DNA of 64,000 nt from Scatophagus argus (lineage: Eukaryota > Chordata > Actinopteri > Scatophagidae): NCBI RefSeq assembly GCF_020382885.2, contig NC_058514.1:13998249-14062248 (forward strand), given 5' to 3'. Each line of letters begins with the position of its first letter. Within the stretch, counting starts at the first letter, position 1. Under the pieces are notes generated by a model that did not search any database, was not told the origin of the DNA, and saw only the letters and a program-made list of their open reading frames with translations. Shown here in pieces: positions 32,327 to 48,932 of the stretch. Made by a program: the position numbers and the translations under genes.

Positions 32327-32946
32327 GTGGGAATGTTTTATAACAAAAGATTTAACACTGGTCTGGAACAGAAGCTTAAAACATTTTCGTGCTTGAACAA
32401 GATACATTTGCTCTTGACAGCTGTGGTTTCATTTCAGTCATTAACACAAACATTGCTGTAACCAGGTTCTGTGGCATAGAAACCTGTGTCTCAGGTCAGT
32501 AGTAGTAGTAAATAAGGAGCTACGCTGTGACAGTTAAGCAGTCAGTCACAGGTCAGTTGAAAATCAGCTTAGACATCTTTTGAGTATTTAGTGTTGAATC
32601 TTTACAGAATTTAGGTGTACATCACAGGGTTTACTGACAAACTAATTACATGACGACGACAAATCGGCATTGTGAATCATTTTGTGGAGTCATTTTATGA
32701 AAGTTTCATGTGAAAACAGAAAAGACTACACAACTAAACTACTGCTGAACCTACTGAAAGAGTGAGTTTGGTCAGCGCTTCATCCATGAGAAAGATCGAG
32801 AAACGTTAAGACTTTGCCACCAAAGTAGGCAATGTCTCACTCTAAAAGAGCACACATATACAGTAGTTTCAGCCAAGTTGGAGCAGAGGTACTAAGAAAA
32901 CAGCGAAGGCTTTGCAAAGCAGTAGCCCTGTCGACCAGGCTGTGAC

Positions 32947-34290
32947 CTACATGGCTATGTGTAGAGTGATGGGGCAGTGGTCGCTTCCCTTCACCTTGTT
33001 GCGGATCTTGCTGTCGCACAACCCTGGCAACAGACTGTTAGACAGCACAAAGTAATCGAGCCTCCAGCCCACATTCTTTTCGCGGGCATTCATCATGTAG
33101 GTCCAGAAGGAGTAGGCGTGGGTCTGCTCGGGGTAGAGCTCGCGGAAACTGTCGACGAAACCAGCCTCCAGCAGCTTGCTGAAGCCTTCGCGCTCCTCAG
33201 GGGTGAAGCCTGGGTTTTTCTTGTTCCCCTTGGGATTCTTCAGGTCGATCTCCTGGTGTGCAACGTTAAGGTCACCACACAGCACCACGGGCTTTTGCAT
33301 ATCCAGCTCGCTCAGGTACCCCCGGAAGTCCACATCCCAGGTTTTGCGGTAATCCAGGCGCACAAGGCCTTTGCTGGCATTTGGCACATAGGTGGTCACC
33401 AGGTAAAAGTTAGGGAACTCGGCAGTGATGACGCGGCCCTCCTTGTCATGTTCTTCTTTGCCTGGAGGGTTAATAGAGGAGAATCAGCTGAATGCAGTTA
33501 CTTGAACCAGGCTGAAAGACATGTTCAGTAATTTCCTGTATATGTAAAACAGACATATATTGCTACCAATGCAGACCTTTGAGATGAATGAATAAGGTCT
33601 TCTATTTTGGTCCGGTATTGACTATTAATAAGAAGACTCACCAATGCCATAGGTGACTTTGACGGGTTCAGTCTTGCAGAGCATGGCCACACCACTGTAA
33701 CCCCCCTTTTCATCTGACCCCGCCCAGTACTTGTAAGGGTACTCAGGCATTGAGGTGATATCAGCAGGGAGGGATTTCTCTGCGCACTTTGTCTCCTGCA
33801 GACATAAAACATCTGGATCCTCCTCACGCACCCACTGGAAGGACAAACACAACCGTTAACTGTTAAAACAAGTCTCAAGACTAAAGCTGACAAATTTATG
33901 TTGCTCAAATTTCTCAAGGTCACTGCAGACTCACGTCCAGGCCGTTCTTTTTCACCCAGGCCCTCAGCCCATCCACATTCCATGAGGTGATCTTCAAGTT
34001 GGCATTGCGTCCATCTTTGCTGGTCATTTTGTCGGGAGGATCATCATACAGTATTGGAGCTTCTGGTTCCTTTTGCTTCTTTGCTTTCTTTGCAGAAGCT
34101 GCGAGGTGCAAAGTCATGAAAGTGGCAGGTCAGAAGTATTTTAGTTCAGAAAGTCTATTCATAAGTTATTATGTAATATGTAGAGAACAGTATTTATTGA
34201 AATGTTTTTATTAGTGCATGATGCAGTACCAGAGCCTGAATCGTTTTCCGCATCTGCAGAAGCCTCTTCTGCCTTCTTGCCTCTCTTCAT
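32947..34290 (-). CDS. apex1: AP endonuclease 1 (APEX1/Ref-1), 310 aa
   Basis: Four coding exons: 34230-34290, 33935-34098, 33642-33834, 32947-33461 (933 nt). APEX1 cuts the DNA backbone 5' of abasic sites in base-excision repair in the nucleus. The N-terminus is short, basic and lysine-rich ([22 protein letters not shown]), fitting a nuclear signal and the redox region. The exonuclease III fold follows with all motifs: [15 protein letters not shown] (Asn/Asp), [10 protein letters not shown] (catalytic Glu), [28 protein letters not shown] (Asp and Asn), [19 protein letters not shown] and [13 protein letters not shown] (Asp300, His301). Numbering is eight lower than human (318 aa), from a shorter N-terminus. 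The start ATG is in the first exon shown; a non-coding first exon probably lies upstream. The gene is divergent from osgep. Confidence 0.97.
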
Positions 34291-36919
34291 ACTTGAACTC
34301 GGTCTGACTGCAAACACGGCTCGCAGACACACAACACGTACACACAACAGCACACGCGCCGCTGCAAAAACAGAAGAGAAATCAATTAAATTACTCTGTT
34401 CATGTCAACTGTCAAAGGTTTTCTCCACGGAGTCTGGTCCGTGACACGAGCTTAAACCACTTTGATTTTATGCGACCTGACTGAATTTGCATTCATCATG
34501 TGTATGTGGAGAGAGCAAGCAGCATGTGGCAAGTTAGCAGGAGTCCCAGTATAGCTGATTAGTTCAGAGCCATAAGGTGAAGCCTCCCTGTATTTTATTA
34601 TGATGCAGTAGAGTGGAGAGTTGTGCACACAATACCAACATATCACTCTGACTGATCTTCACAAGAGAGTATTCTCATCATTTAGGAGTCGGTACAGGTT
34701 AGGCTGTCTAATGTCATGTTGCAAGGTACAATTTTTAAATATGATGCCTTGTTTTGATCTGAAGAAATATTCAGTTAAATGGTTGTTGTGGGAAATAAAA
34801 GCACAATTGTGTCACATTGTGGCATTGCTACGCTCCCATAGCAGCTGCTGACTCAAGTGCGAAAAACTGGGGGTTTTAATTTTTTTTTTTTAAACACTGG
34901 CCAATCCTACTAGTTAGCTGAGTTAGGTGTGCGCCTTGTGGTCCTATAAGCTGACTCTCCCCACTGGGATCCTCTCATCCTGAGTGTTCCTGCACTAAAG
35001 GTGTGAACACCAATAGTCCTGTGGTGCTTCAAGCTCCCTGTCCAAGCAGAGTCAGCTGACAGAACCTAATATACCTCTGGCAAAGCCAAGCTAACCCTTG
35101 AAAACACAAAGTCAAACGATAACACAAACTAAGGAATCAACTGTGGCAGACCAGCAACTCCAGCGCTATACAAGGCAAAGTTTGTGTTTGTGTCAAAGGA
35201 GTCTGGAGGCTTTGGAGAGAGAAATATTACAGCTTCTGAAAGGGCTGTTGACAGCGAGGTAAAGCAGTGAAAATGTTTTAAATATAGCATGCACTTTAAA
35301 TACAGCTTCCTACACTGAATATGGATAAGTGTCTGACAGGATACCACGTCAAAAAAATCTGAACCTGTGCCCAAGATAAGTGATGGACAGGATATTCAAA
35401 TTTTAAGTTTCTCTTTCTCTTCTCATTTCTCTTCTGCAATTTCTTATTTATCAGCCAACAATAATACTACAAAAAACTTAAGCCAAATATCAGCCGATGT
35501 GTCGGTGGATATATTTATGTGTTAGCTGAGCATCTAGAAAAAGGCGAGTCTCAAAACTTGTGTAGTAACACTCACAGATGGATATCAACAGCAGTACTGA
35601 CCCGTCGGATGCTGGCCAAATTACGATGTCTCCCTCCCTCCGTATAAGAAATAAAGATGCGAATACCTGCGTTTCCCAATTTCACAATAACATCAAATTT
35701 ACACGTATGCATTTGTTTCATAAAAGGTGCTTTTCAACCGGAATAAAGTTACGTTTCTTATACTTGCAAAACAGGAAGAGCGCTAAGACGTTGCTGGTCA
35801 GGAGTTATAGCTAAGAACAACTAAATGTAAATACGTGTGAGCCACAGAACGCATAATTAACAGCATACATGTAAACCTTAGAAGACATAAAATCAACAAC
35901 AGTAAAACATATTTAGCCGTTTTATCTGTTGACGTTACACAGCAGGTTAAATGACAAGTTATGCTAACGTTAGCTTCTCCTATGTGACAAAGAGGCCAAA
36001 GCCAGCAGCAGACGGCCTGCGCTGAAAATGAATGGAGAATAACCAACCAGCTACTAATCAGCTTCTTACACAGCTTATTTGATTAATCAATAAATGCAAA
36101 TGTTGAATAACGGAAGCGATATTTAAGTATGTTAGAGGAAACGGAGATGCAAATTATCTTACTTGCACAACAGGATGCAGAGAGCAATCTGTACTGCTTC
36201 ACAGGCACTTCCCCAAACAAACACACACACACAGACTCCTGCTCGCCTCACACAAAAAAGCACAGCAAAGACTACTGGCCACGTGCTTGCTGTACTTCAT
36301 GACTGCCTAAATTTGTGCCTGATTAAAAAAAAAACTCCGCATTTTTATTCCTGTTTAATATAGATTGACACAAACACACAACGCTGACTGCTCTAACGCA
36401 CATTACATTATTCTGATACGATGCTATATTAAAACATTATTTACGCTAAGCATTTTGGTGAGGCCAACTCCACAGCTGTCAGTGTTTGGGACCCCTAGCT
36501 TCATGGCGTTGTGGAGCTGCACAGGGTAACTGTAGCAGTAAATTTGTTTTGTTTAAAGGTTTATCTGGGAAGAGTTTGGATTAATGTGAACTACGAAAAG
36601 GAAGAGAAAAGGTAGGTTTACGTATTCTGTTATTCAGACCTGCGTTAATTAAGATAGTTTTACTTAGAGGGTATGCTACCTTTGCTAGCATAGCAGGTAC
36701 ACGGCCATATAGGAAGCTTTATTTTGTTTTGGGTTTTTTTTTTAAATATGAATGATATACAAGAATGCTTATCACAAAGACAAAATCATACACAGGTAGG
36801 ATAAACGCGACATATTCACTCTACTGCTCTAATAATAAACCTCTTTGCATCCACGCAGTGACAGGATGTATTAGTTTTCACTGTCTTTTCTCTTTCCTCA
36901 AAAATGTTTCTTAGCCGCC
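34291..36919. promoter_or_regulatory. apex1-osgep divergent intergenic region
   Basis: About 2.6 kb between the two start codons. It should hold non-coding first exons and promoters of both genes; a splice acceptor (TTCTTAG) six bases before the osgep ATG shows osgep has at least one upstream non-coding exon. No repeats or coding exons were recognised. Confidence 0.5.
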
Positions 36920-41829
<4,910 letters not shown>

Positions 41830-43197
41830 CCAACATCTTGGTGGTATAGACGTCAACGTAGCAGGTCTGTGATGACAGGTGGTGTTGGAACTCCTAAGTA
41901 CCTCTGAAGGGGCGCTTCAACCCTGGGAAAATGAGTCAGATTTGTTCTGAAGTTTTTCTGTCCCATCTCTCCCTGTTCACTTGCATTACAGTTTAAAGCT
42001 TCACAAGGTAATTTCACTCTTTTGGTGGCTGCAGATGCTGTAGCAGCGAGTGTATTTAGATTTTCAAATTTTGTACCTGCTTGTGTTTCAGATGAACTAT
42101 AGACAAGAGAAAATTCTGATGGTGTTTTTTTGTACAATTTACATCCCTTTTTGTGTGGCTTTTCTCTTTAAAAAAAAAAAATCCCTGGCACTCTGATATT
42201 TTACAAAACTGGCTGTAACACAACATAAACAGTAAACCTTTGTCACCAATTCAAAGAAACATTAACAGAAACAGGTGATGTCAGCAGTAACTCTCCAATG
42301 AAAAATAAAACAAATACTGAGAACTTTCAAGTTTTATTCATTTTTATTAAGCAATACTGTTCTTACATTCCTCCTTTCTCCAGTGTAAATTTTTTTTTTT
42401 ATTCAATAAATTCTTTTCAAAATTCAACATACCAAACGTGGTGAGATCCCTTACTCATGGACTAATGAGTAACATTCACTCAATCAGGGAACCAAATAAA
42501 AACAAAGTAACACAGCATTAAGATGTGACAGGGGAGGGAGATTGGGGTGGGGGGGGGGTGTGAAGGTTTGAACTTCACTGCGCCTTTGACTACACCCCTC
42601 TGTAAACTGAAGACACAGATAGACAAGTCCTCTGCATACATTATAACCATAAAACTCAAGCAGGTACAGGACAGACATTCTTCCGTTTGTAATGAAGGGG
42701 GAAATAAATCACTCTGGTGAGGGTTTCTCGCACAAAGGGATTGGTCACAACTGATTTTTCTTCTTAACAAAGTGCTTGATTGACCACTCGCTTTACAGAG
42801 GACACAAATAAGGTTCAATAAAACTGCAGCTTTCAAAAAAAAAAAAGAGGGGGGGGGGGTTAAATTACAGCTCCTCCGAGATTGTTAAAAAAAAAAAAAA
42901 AAAAGGCCAGCTCTACACATACAAGCTAAAAATGGAAATGAGAGGCGACGAAAACATCTGATTAATTAAGGCAGGCTTCCTGTAAGGCGTTAAAAAAGTC
43001 CATTGCTGTAATATCTCAAAGGAGTTAGTCCAAAGTGTCTCAGTGTGGCTTTGCGTGAAGACATCATCCTGAGTGCAGTGTGTGTGAACGGGACTCAAAA
43101 ATGTGTCCATCTTTACGTGTTTCAATGTGCATGTAGGTGTGTGTTCTGTATGCGTTTATATTTATATATATATATATGCTTTGGGTTTCTCACACTG
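41830..43197. other. Convergent 3' region of osgep and the NUFIP2-like gene
   Basis: Holds both 3' UTRs. AATAAA occurs on the plus strand at about 42304 and 42406; AATAAA on the minus strand occurs near 42334. G-runs near 42545 and 42848 and an A-run at 42887-42904 are low-complexity. No additional gene recognised. Confidence 0.5.
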
Positions 43198-46100
43198 CTA
43201 GGCTGGGTGCTCTTGGGTGTCCTTGTACCAGACAACCTTTTTTGGAACTGCAAAACAGGAAAACAAAATGTCAGAAAGAGATGTTGAAGCGTGGGTACAT
43301 GTCTGATAAGTCAAAAAGGACTGTCCGTCACATCAGTTTTTTACAATAAGATGAAAACAATTGATTGTTTTACAATCCTGAACTTGGTGTCCGGCCGGCC
43401 ACCACACCATGGAACTTTATCCACCACCGTGGCGACTAAGTGTTTGTACCACAATAATCATGTAATAAAACAAAAAACCTATGGTGAGAGTATATACTGT
43501 GTTTTGATATCATTTACAGGCATGCTGCTTCTGTGTCTGAGTTACACACCCAGGGACAGGGACTTCATGGTGCATCAAGGTGTACCCTGTAAACTCAGGA
43601 ATCTATTCTTGAATGGCCATGAAGGCTGTTTAAAATAGAAAAGATTTTATTGCAGCGTTTGTTGAAGAGTTAGAGCTGATAACTATAAACTCAAAGTTTA
43701 GAACTTGAGACTTGCCAATTGGACTCGCTTTGGACTACAAACTAATCATTTGGCTGCTTTTACTGTCCACTGGACAAATGCAGGTTTTTATTTTGTTTAG
43801 ATACATTTCCTTTATATTGTGGGTAACTCACTCTATATTTACTCATACTAGTAGTGAACAATTAATTTCAGGACTCTCTGAACTCCACAGATCTACATAA
43901 TGCAGCGACCAAACAATAAGTGGTTTCTAAAGTAGACTTTACCACAAAATGCTGTCATAACGTCTCCTTAACACTTGTAAGGGGGCTAAAGTCGATTTCA
44001 CAACATTCCATGTTTTCTTCCTGACAAGCAGTGTGACAGCACTGACTGGTTTATTCTGATTCAACCTACCTTTTTTCTGTTTGTTGCAGATAGCATTCCA
44101 TTCTGAGGAGAGGAAGACAAGCGAGTGTTAGACAGAAGACACTAACATGAACATTTTTAATTTAAAACAAAAATTTGGCAGGGCACCATCTTAAAGGCTA
44201 CTCCTCGCACTCACCTCTACTGTGATAGTTCAAAGCCTCCATTAGATGGCGACAGCTAAGCAGCAGCTTCCCATTGCTCTCATCTGCATCGGGGCGTGTG
44301 GTAGTGGTGACGGAGGTAGCAGCTGGAATGGGTGTTTCTTCGTGGGGCTGCACTGTGAGAACCGTCTCAAGCAGAGGGTCTGCTAACTGTTCGGCATCTG
44401 TGGGCTGGTTGGGGAGGGCAGCGGGACGAGCGCTGGAGCCCTCTGAGCCCGGCCTCGCCTCGCTGATGAAACTGAGACCCCACTGGTTCTGTAGCAGCAC
44501 GCCGATGGCTGGGCGGTCCTCCTCCAGCGCTCCACTTGTGGCTCCCGCCTTCACCTTGGAGGCGTAGCTGACGGCGGGCTGCAGTTTGGCAGGGCTGTCC
44601 TGCACAGGGAAGGCAGGTGGAGGCTTGAGGAGTGACAGACTGTCCTCCACCCACCTCTCCTTTTGGTTAACCTTTTGAGGCCGCTCGCTTACTTTGCTGA
44701 CCCCCTTCTGACTATCTCTGCGGAGGCTGCGGCCTTTCTGCTGTTGGCCCTTGCGTTCTTTTTCCCTGCGGAAGCTGAAGGTGTGTGCGTGGCCGGGCCC
44801 GATCAGGTCGCCTTCAGGTGAGAGTTGTCTGGGCTGTTGGTCACCTCCGGAAATACAACCTCCACCCCCACCACCTCCACAGTTTCCGGAACCAGGAGAC
44901 AGGCGTCGATTGCGAATATGTGGTTCAGAGTTGGTGGCAGAAACGAGGACTGCTGGGTCACACAGAGAATCGGACTCACACACGGTGTTGCTTGCTTCCC
45001 ATGTACCTGAAAGAGGTGGTGACATGTTGGTGGTTAAATATCAGATATTATCACGTTTTTTTTTCTGCATATCTTTGTTTAGTATGAAACAATCACAACT
45101 GGAGAACATTAACACTTAGTCTTAGCAAATAGTGTTAATTTTTTTTTGCCTCATTAACTTAGCAATGACTGCACCGTGTGTCCAAACAGGTGCTTCATAC
45201 TGCAAATTCTTCACTTGATAGTGGTTCAGAAAGGATTTTTTCACTTGGCTAAACAAATATCAGGAGTGGCTGGCACATTTCCATGTGACCTCACTGTGCA
45301 GAACAACTACAGCCCATACTGCTGCCTATTTGCCAGCGTGAGCAGAAAAGAGCAAGACGACCCGATAGTGGATTGAGAGGGTGGAACTGCTGGAGCAAAA
45401 CATGCCACGTAGAGTGTGTGTTCTTCTGACACTGAAAAATGACAATACACAAAGCCAAAATTGTGCACTAGGTAGTCTGCTGTAATGCTGAAAGTAGATG
45501 AATCCATCTTCATAAGCCTCATCCCCTATCTATTTAATCTGCAAACACATTTATCAAACAAAAAGGCCAAACGATGTTTAGCTGCTTCTCAAAAGTGACA
45601 GTCGCCTTATTATCCCTTGCTCGTGTCACTGTGAAATGCGTTTGAGTTTTCATTAGTCAGTTGGACAAAATAAACAAAATGAAAATTTCACGTCCGACTC
45701 TCCAAGTTCCAAACTTGGGGATTTCTCACATTAATCTGACATTTTACAATCTGAACGAGCAATAACAACAACAGACAGAAATGAAAATAAGTGAAATGAT
45801 GACAATAACTGCAAGGTGCGAGTCTACATTTAATTCACGTAAGTGTCTATAAAATGTATGACTGCTGAAACGAGTCGGTAAGCCTTACTGGCAACTCTCA
45901 TTATGTCACCAAACTTTAATCAATGTTTAACAGCAGTCTGTGTCATCCAGTCACACTAGATGGTGACGGGACGGTCAACTTATTTTTTTCTAGTTGAGTC
46001 ATTTTCTGTCCACATGGCACAGCAGACACTACTGCTCGTTGTCTTTAAAAGGGAAAATCAACTCGATATACTTTCTCGTTGTCTATAAGGATGAAAATCA

Positions 46101-46761
46101 AAACAGGTGTTTTGGGGGCTTACAGAAGTCGAAGGGGGGGCATAGAGTTAAAGAACTGAATGTACCCGTCCTGAATGGCGTGCCCGCTCCTAAGCGCCAC
46201 ATTTCAAAAAAAAAACCCGATGAGGTAACGTTGGTTTACCATATCGGGGACTCAGTCTCAAGCGCCGCGACAGAAATTTCGAGAAACAGGCTGACTGTAC
46301 AGAGCTCACCAGACTCAGGCTAAAAGAGTAACTGGGCTGCTTTATTAGCTTCTCGCCCGATACAACAACATGTTCTGCTTAATGTATGCGATGCTGGCAG
46401 CTAACAAGACAGCAAAAGCTACGAGTCAAAACCGGTGTTAGCAAACTTGAATTAGCAGCGTCACGGTGCGCCGAATTAAACTCGACACTCTACCCCTCAG
46501 CCATAACAACATGGTCAATATAGTTCGATAATGTATCAAAAACAAAAGCTGTCGTCGATGAAATGGCTTTGTATCTGCCTTATCACGAATTAACAGCAAG
46601 CTAGCATGTTAGCCGAAGTCAAAGTTTCGTAACCCCCATTCAAAGGGGCTAACACCGTTGCTAACACCGTCGGCAAGACAACAAAATAACACCACTGAAA
46701 GTAAAGAATTTCACTCAGATAAATCGAAAAGTTGTACAAACTCACCTGTTTTGATATGCAT
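43198..46761 (-). CDS. Short NUFIP2-like protein, 296 aa
   Basis: Four exons: 46746-46761, 44215-45006, 44070-44102, 43198-43247 (891 nt, all in frame). NUFIP2 is an RNA-associated partner of FMRP. Three blocks match NUFIP2 in order: LLKPPPAFPVQDSPAKLQ...VSYASKVKAG, then VLLQNQWGLSFISE, then a C-terminal part spread over three exons, ALNYHSREWNAICN followed by VPKKVVWYKD (NUFIP2: IVYHTKEMESIWN and DPKRIITYNE). The glutamine/histidine-rich N-terminus and most of the middle of NUFIP2 (about 695 aa in human) are absent, replaced by a Gly/Ser-rich and basic stretch. It is therefore a compact paralogue rather than NUFIP2 itself. The start MHIKT is supported by phase and a GT donor. Function is inferred from the family only. 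Confidence 0.75.
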
Positions 46762-46861
46762 GTCTTTTAGTTCAATGTGTCGCGGAAGGTAAACCGTTTA
46801 GTAACTTTTGTTTACAACGTTAAGATAACGACGCCTTGCTGGATGAGTCTTGTGTGGCCAC

Positions 46862-46868
46862 CCGGAAG
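46862..46868 (+). promoter_or_regulatory. ETS-type site near the NUFIP2-like gene start
   Basis: CCGGAAG about 100 bases upstream of the start codon at 46761, in a GC-richer patch. It fits ETS/GABP sites of housekeeping promoters; use is inferred. Confidence 0.3.
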
Positions 46869-47836
46869 CGACATGAGAATGTGGGTGGGACAGGAAGTCC
46901 CTGTAGATAAGCGGTCCGGCGGGAAACTTGGAGGGAATTTTAATATTCAACCCTGATTATAATAATAACCCATGCGATAACCACGTGGTAATAGGGACCT
47001 ATCTGGATGATACCGATATTATTTCTTTTAAAAGCAGATGTATTATAGACAGATAGTTAAAGGTTTTATTAAACGTAACGCTGTAAACGCAGCAACAAAT
47101 TATTGGGTTTCTTATGGGTTACGGCTCAGAAAAATTTCCGTAGAACAAATTATACAACCATGTTATGGGATTTATATAAAATGTAATCTAACAACAATGC
47201 AAGAAAAAAACAATTGGAAATGCTTATTGGGAGAAGTAAACCGAGCTCTACTAAAGTTCAAACTCGACTTATTGTCTAAACAAATATGATGTATTTTTGA
47301 CCTCTGATTATAAATATGCTGGAAGTTGCTAAATGAGTCTTGTGTGCATATAAATATGCTGGAAGTTTTTATCAGCCAAGCTGCTCATTGCACCATCGTG
47401 CTATATATTATTTCTCTGTTCCACAGCCAAGAAGTAGCCTGGTAGAAATGTCTGCCGTCACAAAAACCTCTTTATATGACTGAACAGGAATAATCAGGTA
47501 ATCTAATCTGCTGATCCAAAAGATCAGATCAGCCATCATGAATGTAGCAATAACGACATCTAAAAAAATCATGTAACTGCAACCTGAGTTCACAGACTCT
47601 TACAGATTCTATCAGTCTTGAGTGGATTACACGCATTCTTCCATTGTTGCTCTTTCCTCTCATTGTTTCATTGAATGTACCATCCCAAAACACCACCTTT
47701 AATCAGTTTACACAGAAACCTGTAATCAGTCACAGTGGAGAGTGAGCATACAAAGCTCGACCATCCAGTGACACTGCTGTTTCAACATCGGCATGGCAAT
47801 TTATTCAACACTACACAGATGGATAAGTTATTAAAG
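46869..47836. other. Intergenic stretch, no gene recognised
   Basis: AT-rich sequence between the NUFIP2-like gene and a lysine-rich ORF. It includes a pair of 19-bp direct repeats. Plus-strand ORF 47038-47289 (83 aa) has no recognised domain. Confidence 0.5.
47309..47367 (+). repeat. Two direct copies of a 19-bp motif
   Basis: TATAAATATGCTGGAAGTT occurs at 47309-47327 and 47349-47367, spaced by 40 bases start to start. Confidence 0.8.
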
Positions 47837-48196
47837 TCACAATAAATAACATGAGAAAAACCCACCTTGGACATGTGAGCAGTCCTCGTCTGATGCCACA
47901 GTTTGGTGAGCGGTATCATCTTTAAAATCTTTAGCCCTTTCTCCTTTTTTCACAGATCTTTGTGACTCTTCTTCACTGCTCCTTTTCTGCATGTCATTAG
48001 CCCACCTTTTCATAACGTTGTGTTTGATTATTTGAATTTTGCTTTTGTCTTTCTTGCTCTTATTTTTCTTTTCCTCCTCCTTGTCTAAACCAGAGACCTC
48101 TCTGCTCTTATCACTTTCATAAATCTTCATTTTCTTGGGTTCTTCCATGGCCAGTTTGGCATCTTTTCTGGTCCCGTTTCTCCCTGGAGCTCCCAT
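47837..48196 (-). CDS. Unidentified lysine-rich ORF (119 aa) or exon
   Basis: Not recognised. Open from ATG at 48196 to a stop at 47837. Very rich in Lys, Glu, Asp and Ser (DKEEEKKNKSKKDKSK, KRSSEEESQRSVKKGERAK) with one less charged segment, IQIIKHNVMKRWANDMQKR, that could form an amphipathic helix. A good donor AAG/GTGGGT at 47866/47865 would let it splice on after ...SHVQ, so it may be one exon of a larger gene, but no downstream partner exon was found. It lies upstream of the NUFIP2-like gene on the same strand. It could be an orphan, a nuclear charged protein, or a remnant. Confidence 0.35.
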   Translation of the reverse strand: MGAPGRNGTRKDAKLAMEEPKKMKIYESDKSREVSGLDKEEEKKNKSKKDKSKIQIIKHNVMKRWANDMQKRSSEEESQRSVKKGERAKDFKDDTAHQTVASDEDCSHVQGGFFSCYLL

Positions 48197-48932
48197 TGTC
48201 CTTTCGTGTTGGCTCGGTCCTGCTCTTTGACTTTGCTTGGCTTTATCGCTTTTCCCACACTGTTTTGCCGCTGTCCTCCAGGTTCTCCACCTCCTCTCTA
48301 CGCTCTTTGATCGTTTACCTTGTGAAATGTCCTTACTAAATGTTATCTATCATCTCTGTCTTCTTTGGCCCTTTGTAATAAACACTTTAAGCACAGACAG
48401 ATGTTCAGAGTATTACTTAAACAAACTAAAACGTAATTACTGGAATGTTGTATAGGCAACACCCTTTAACCTTCCTTGGTAGCTTTGCATCACGGAACTC
48501 AGAACTAATAGAACTTACAGAAAGACTGCACAGTAATCACCCAAATCTGTCAATACATCCCTCTTAAGAGACTCTCTTAGCACTTATATTGCAACACTAA
48601 ACATGCCCTTATTTTTTGCTGATCACCTACACCCGCTTGTTGTCCTATGGACCCTGAACATAGCTTGTAAGTTACTTTAATCACAATCATCCACTAAATG
48701 AATGTAATCTGCCTTGTTTGATCCATTTGATTACATTTATCAGCAACACACAAAAAAACCTGACATTCTTATGTTCACCAAACCAGATCGACCTACACTT
48801 CCTCAAAGATAGTTTTCACACAACAGAGTGTCACCCACATTAAAACAGGAAAATAAAACTATTCAACCGGTTAAAGAGGGTTTTTATTTTTAAAGATAAA
48901 GAAACAATCATTATCTTCTAATACATGCACCG
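48197..48932. other. Intergenic stretch, no gene recognised
   Basis: AT-rich; should contain the 3' UTR of ZNF-B. A TTTATT (AATAAA on the minus strand) near 48884 is a possible poly(A) signal. Confidence 0.45.

Noticed and set aside
44751-45119. 122-aa plus-strand ORF with a proline run
   Set aside because: Antisense of the Gly-rich part of the NUFIP2-like exon; no splice or start support.
47408-47593. 61-aa hydrophobic minus-strand ORF
   Set aside because: No start context or partner exon; looks like chance in AT-rich DNA.
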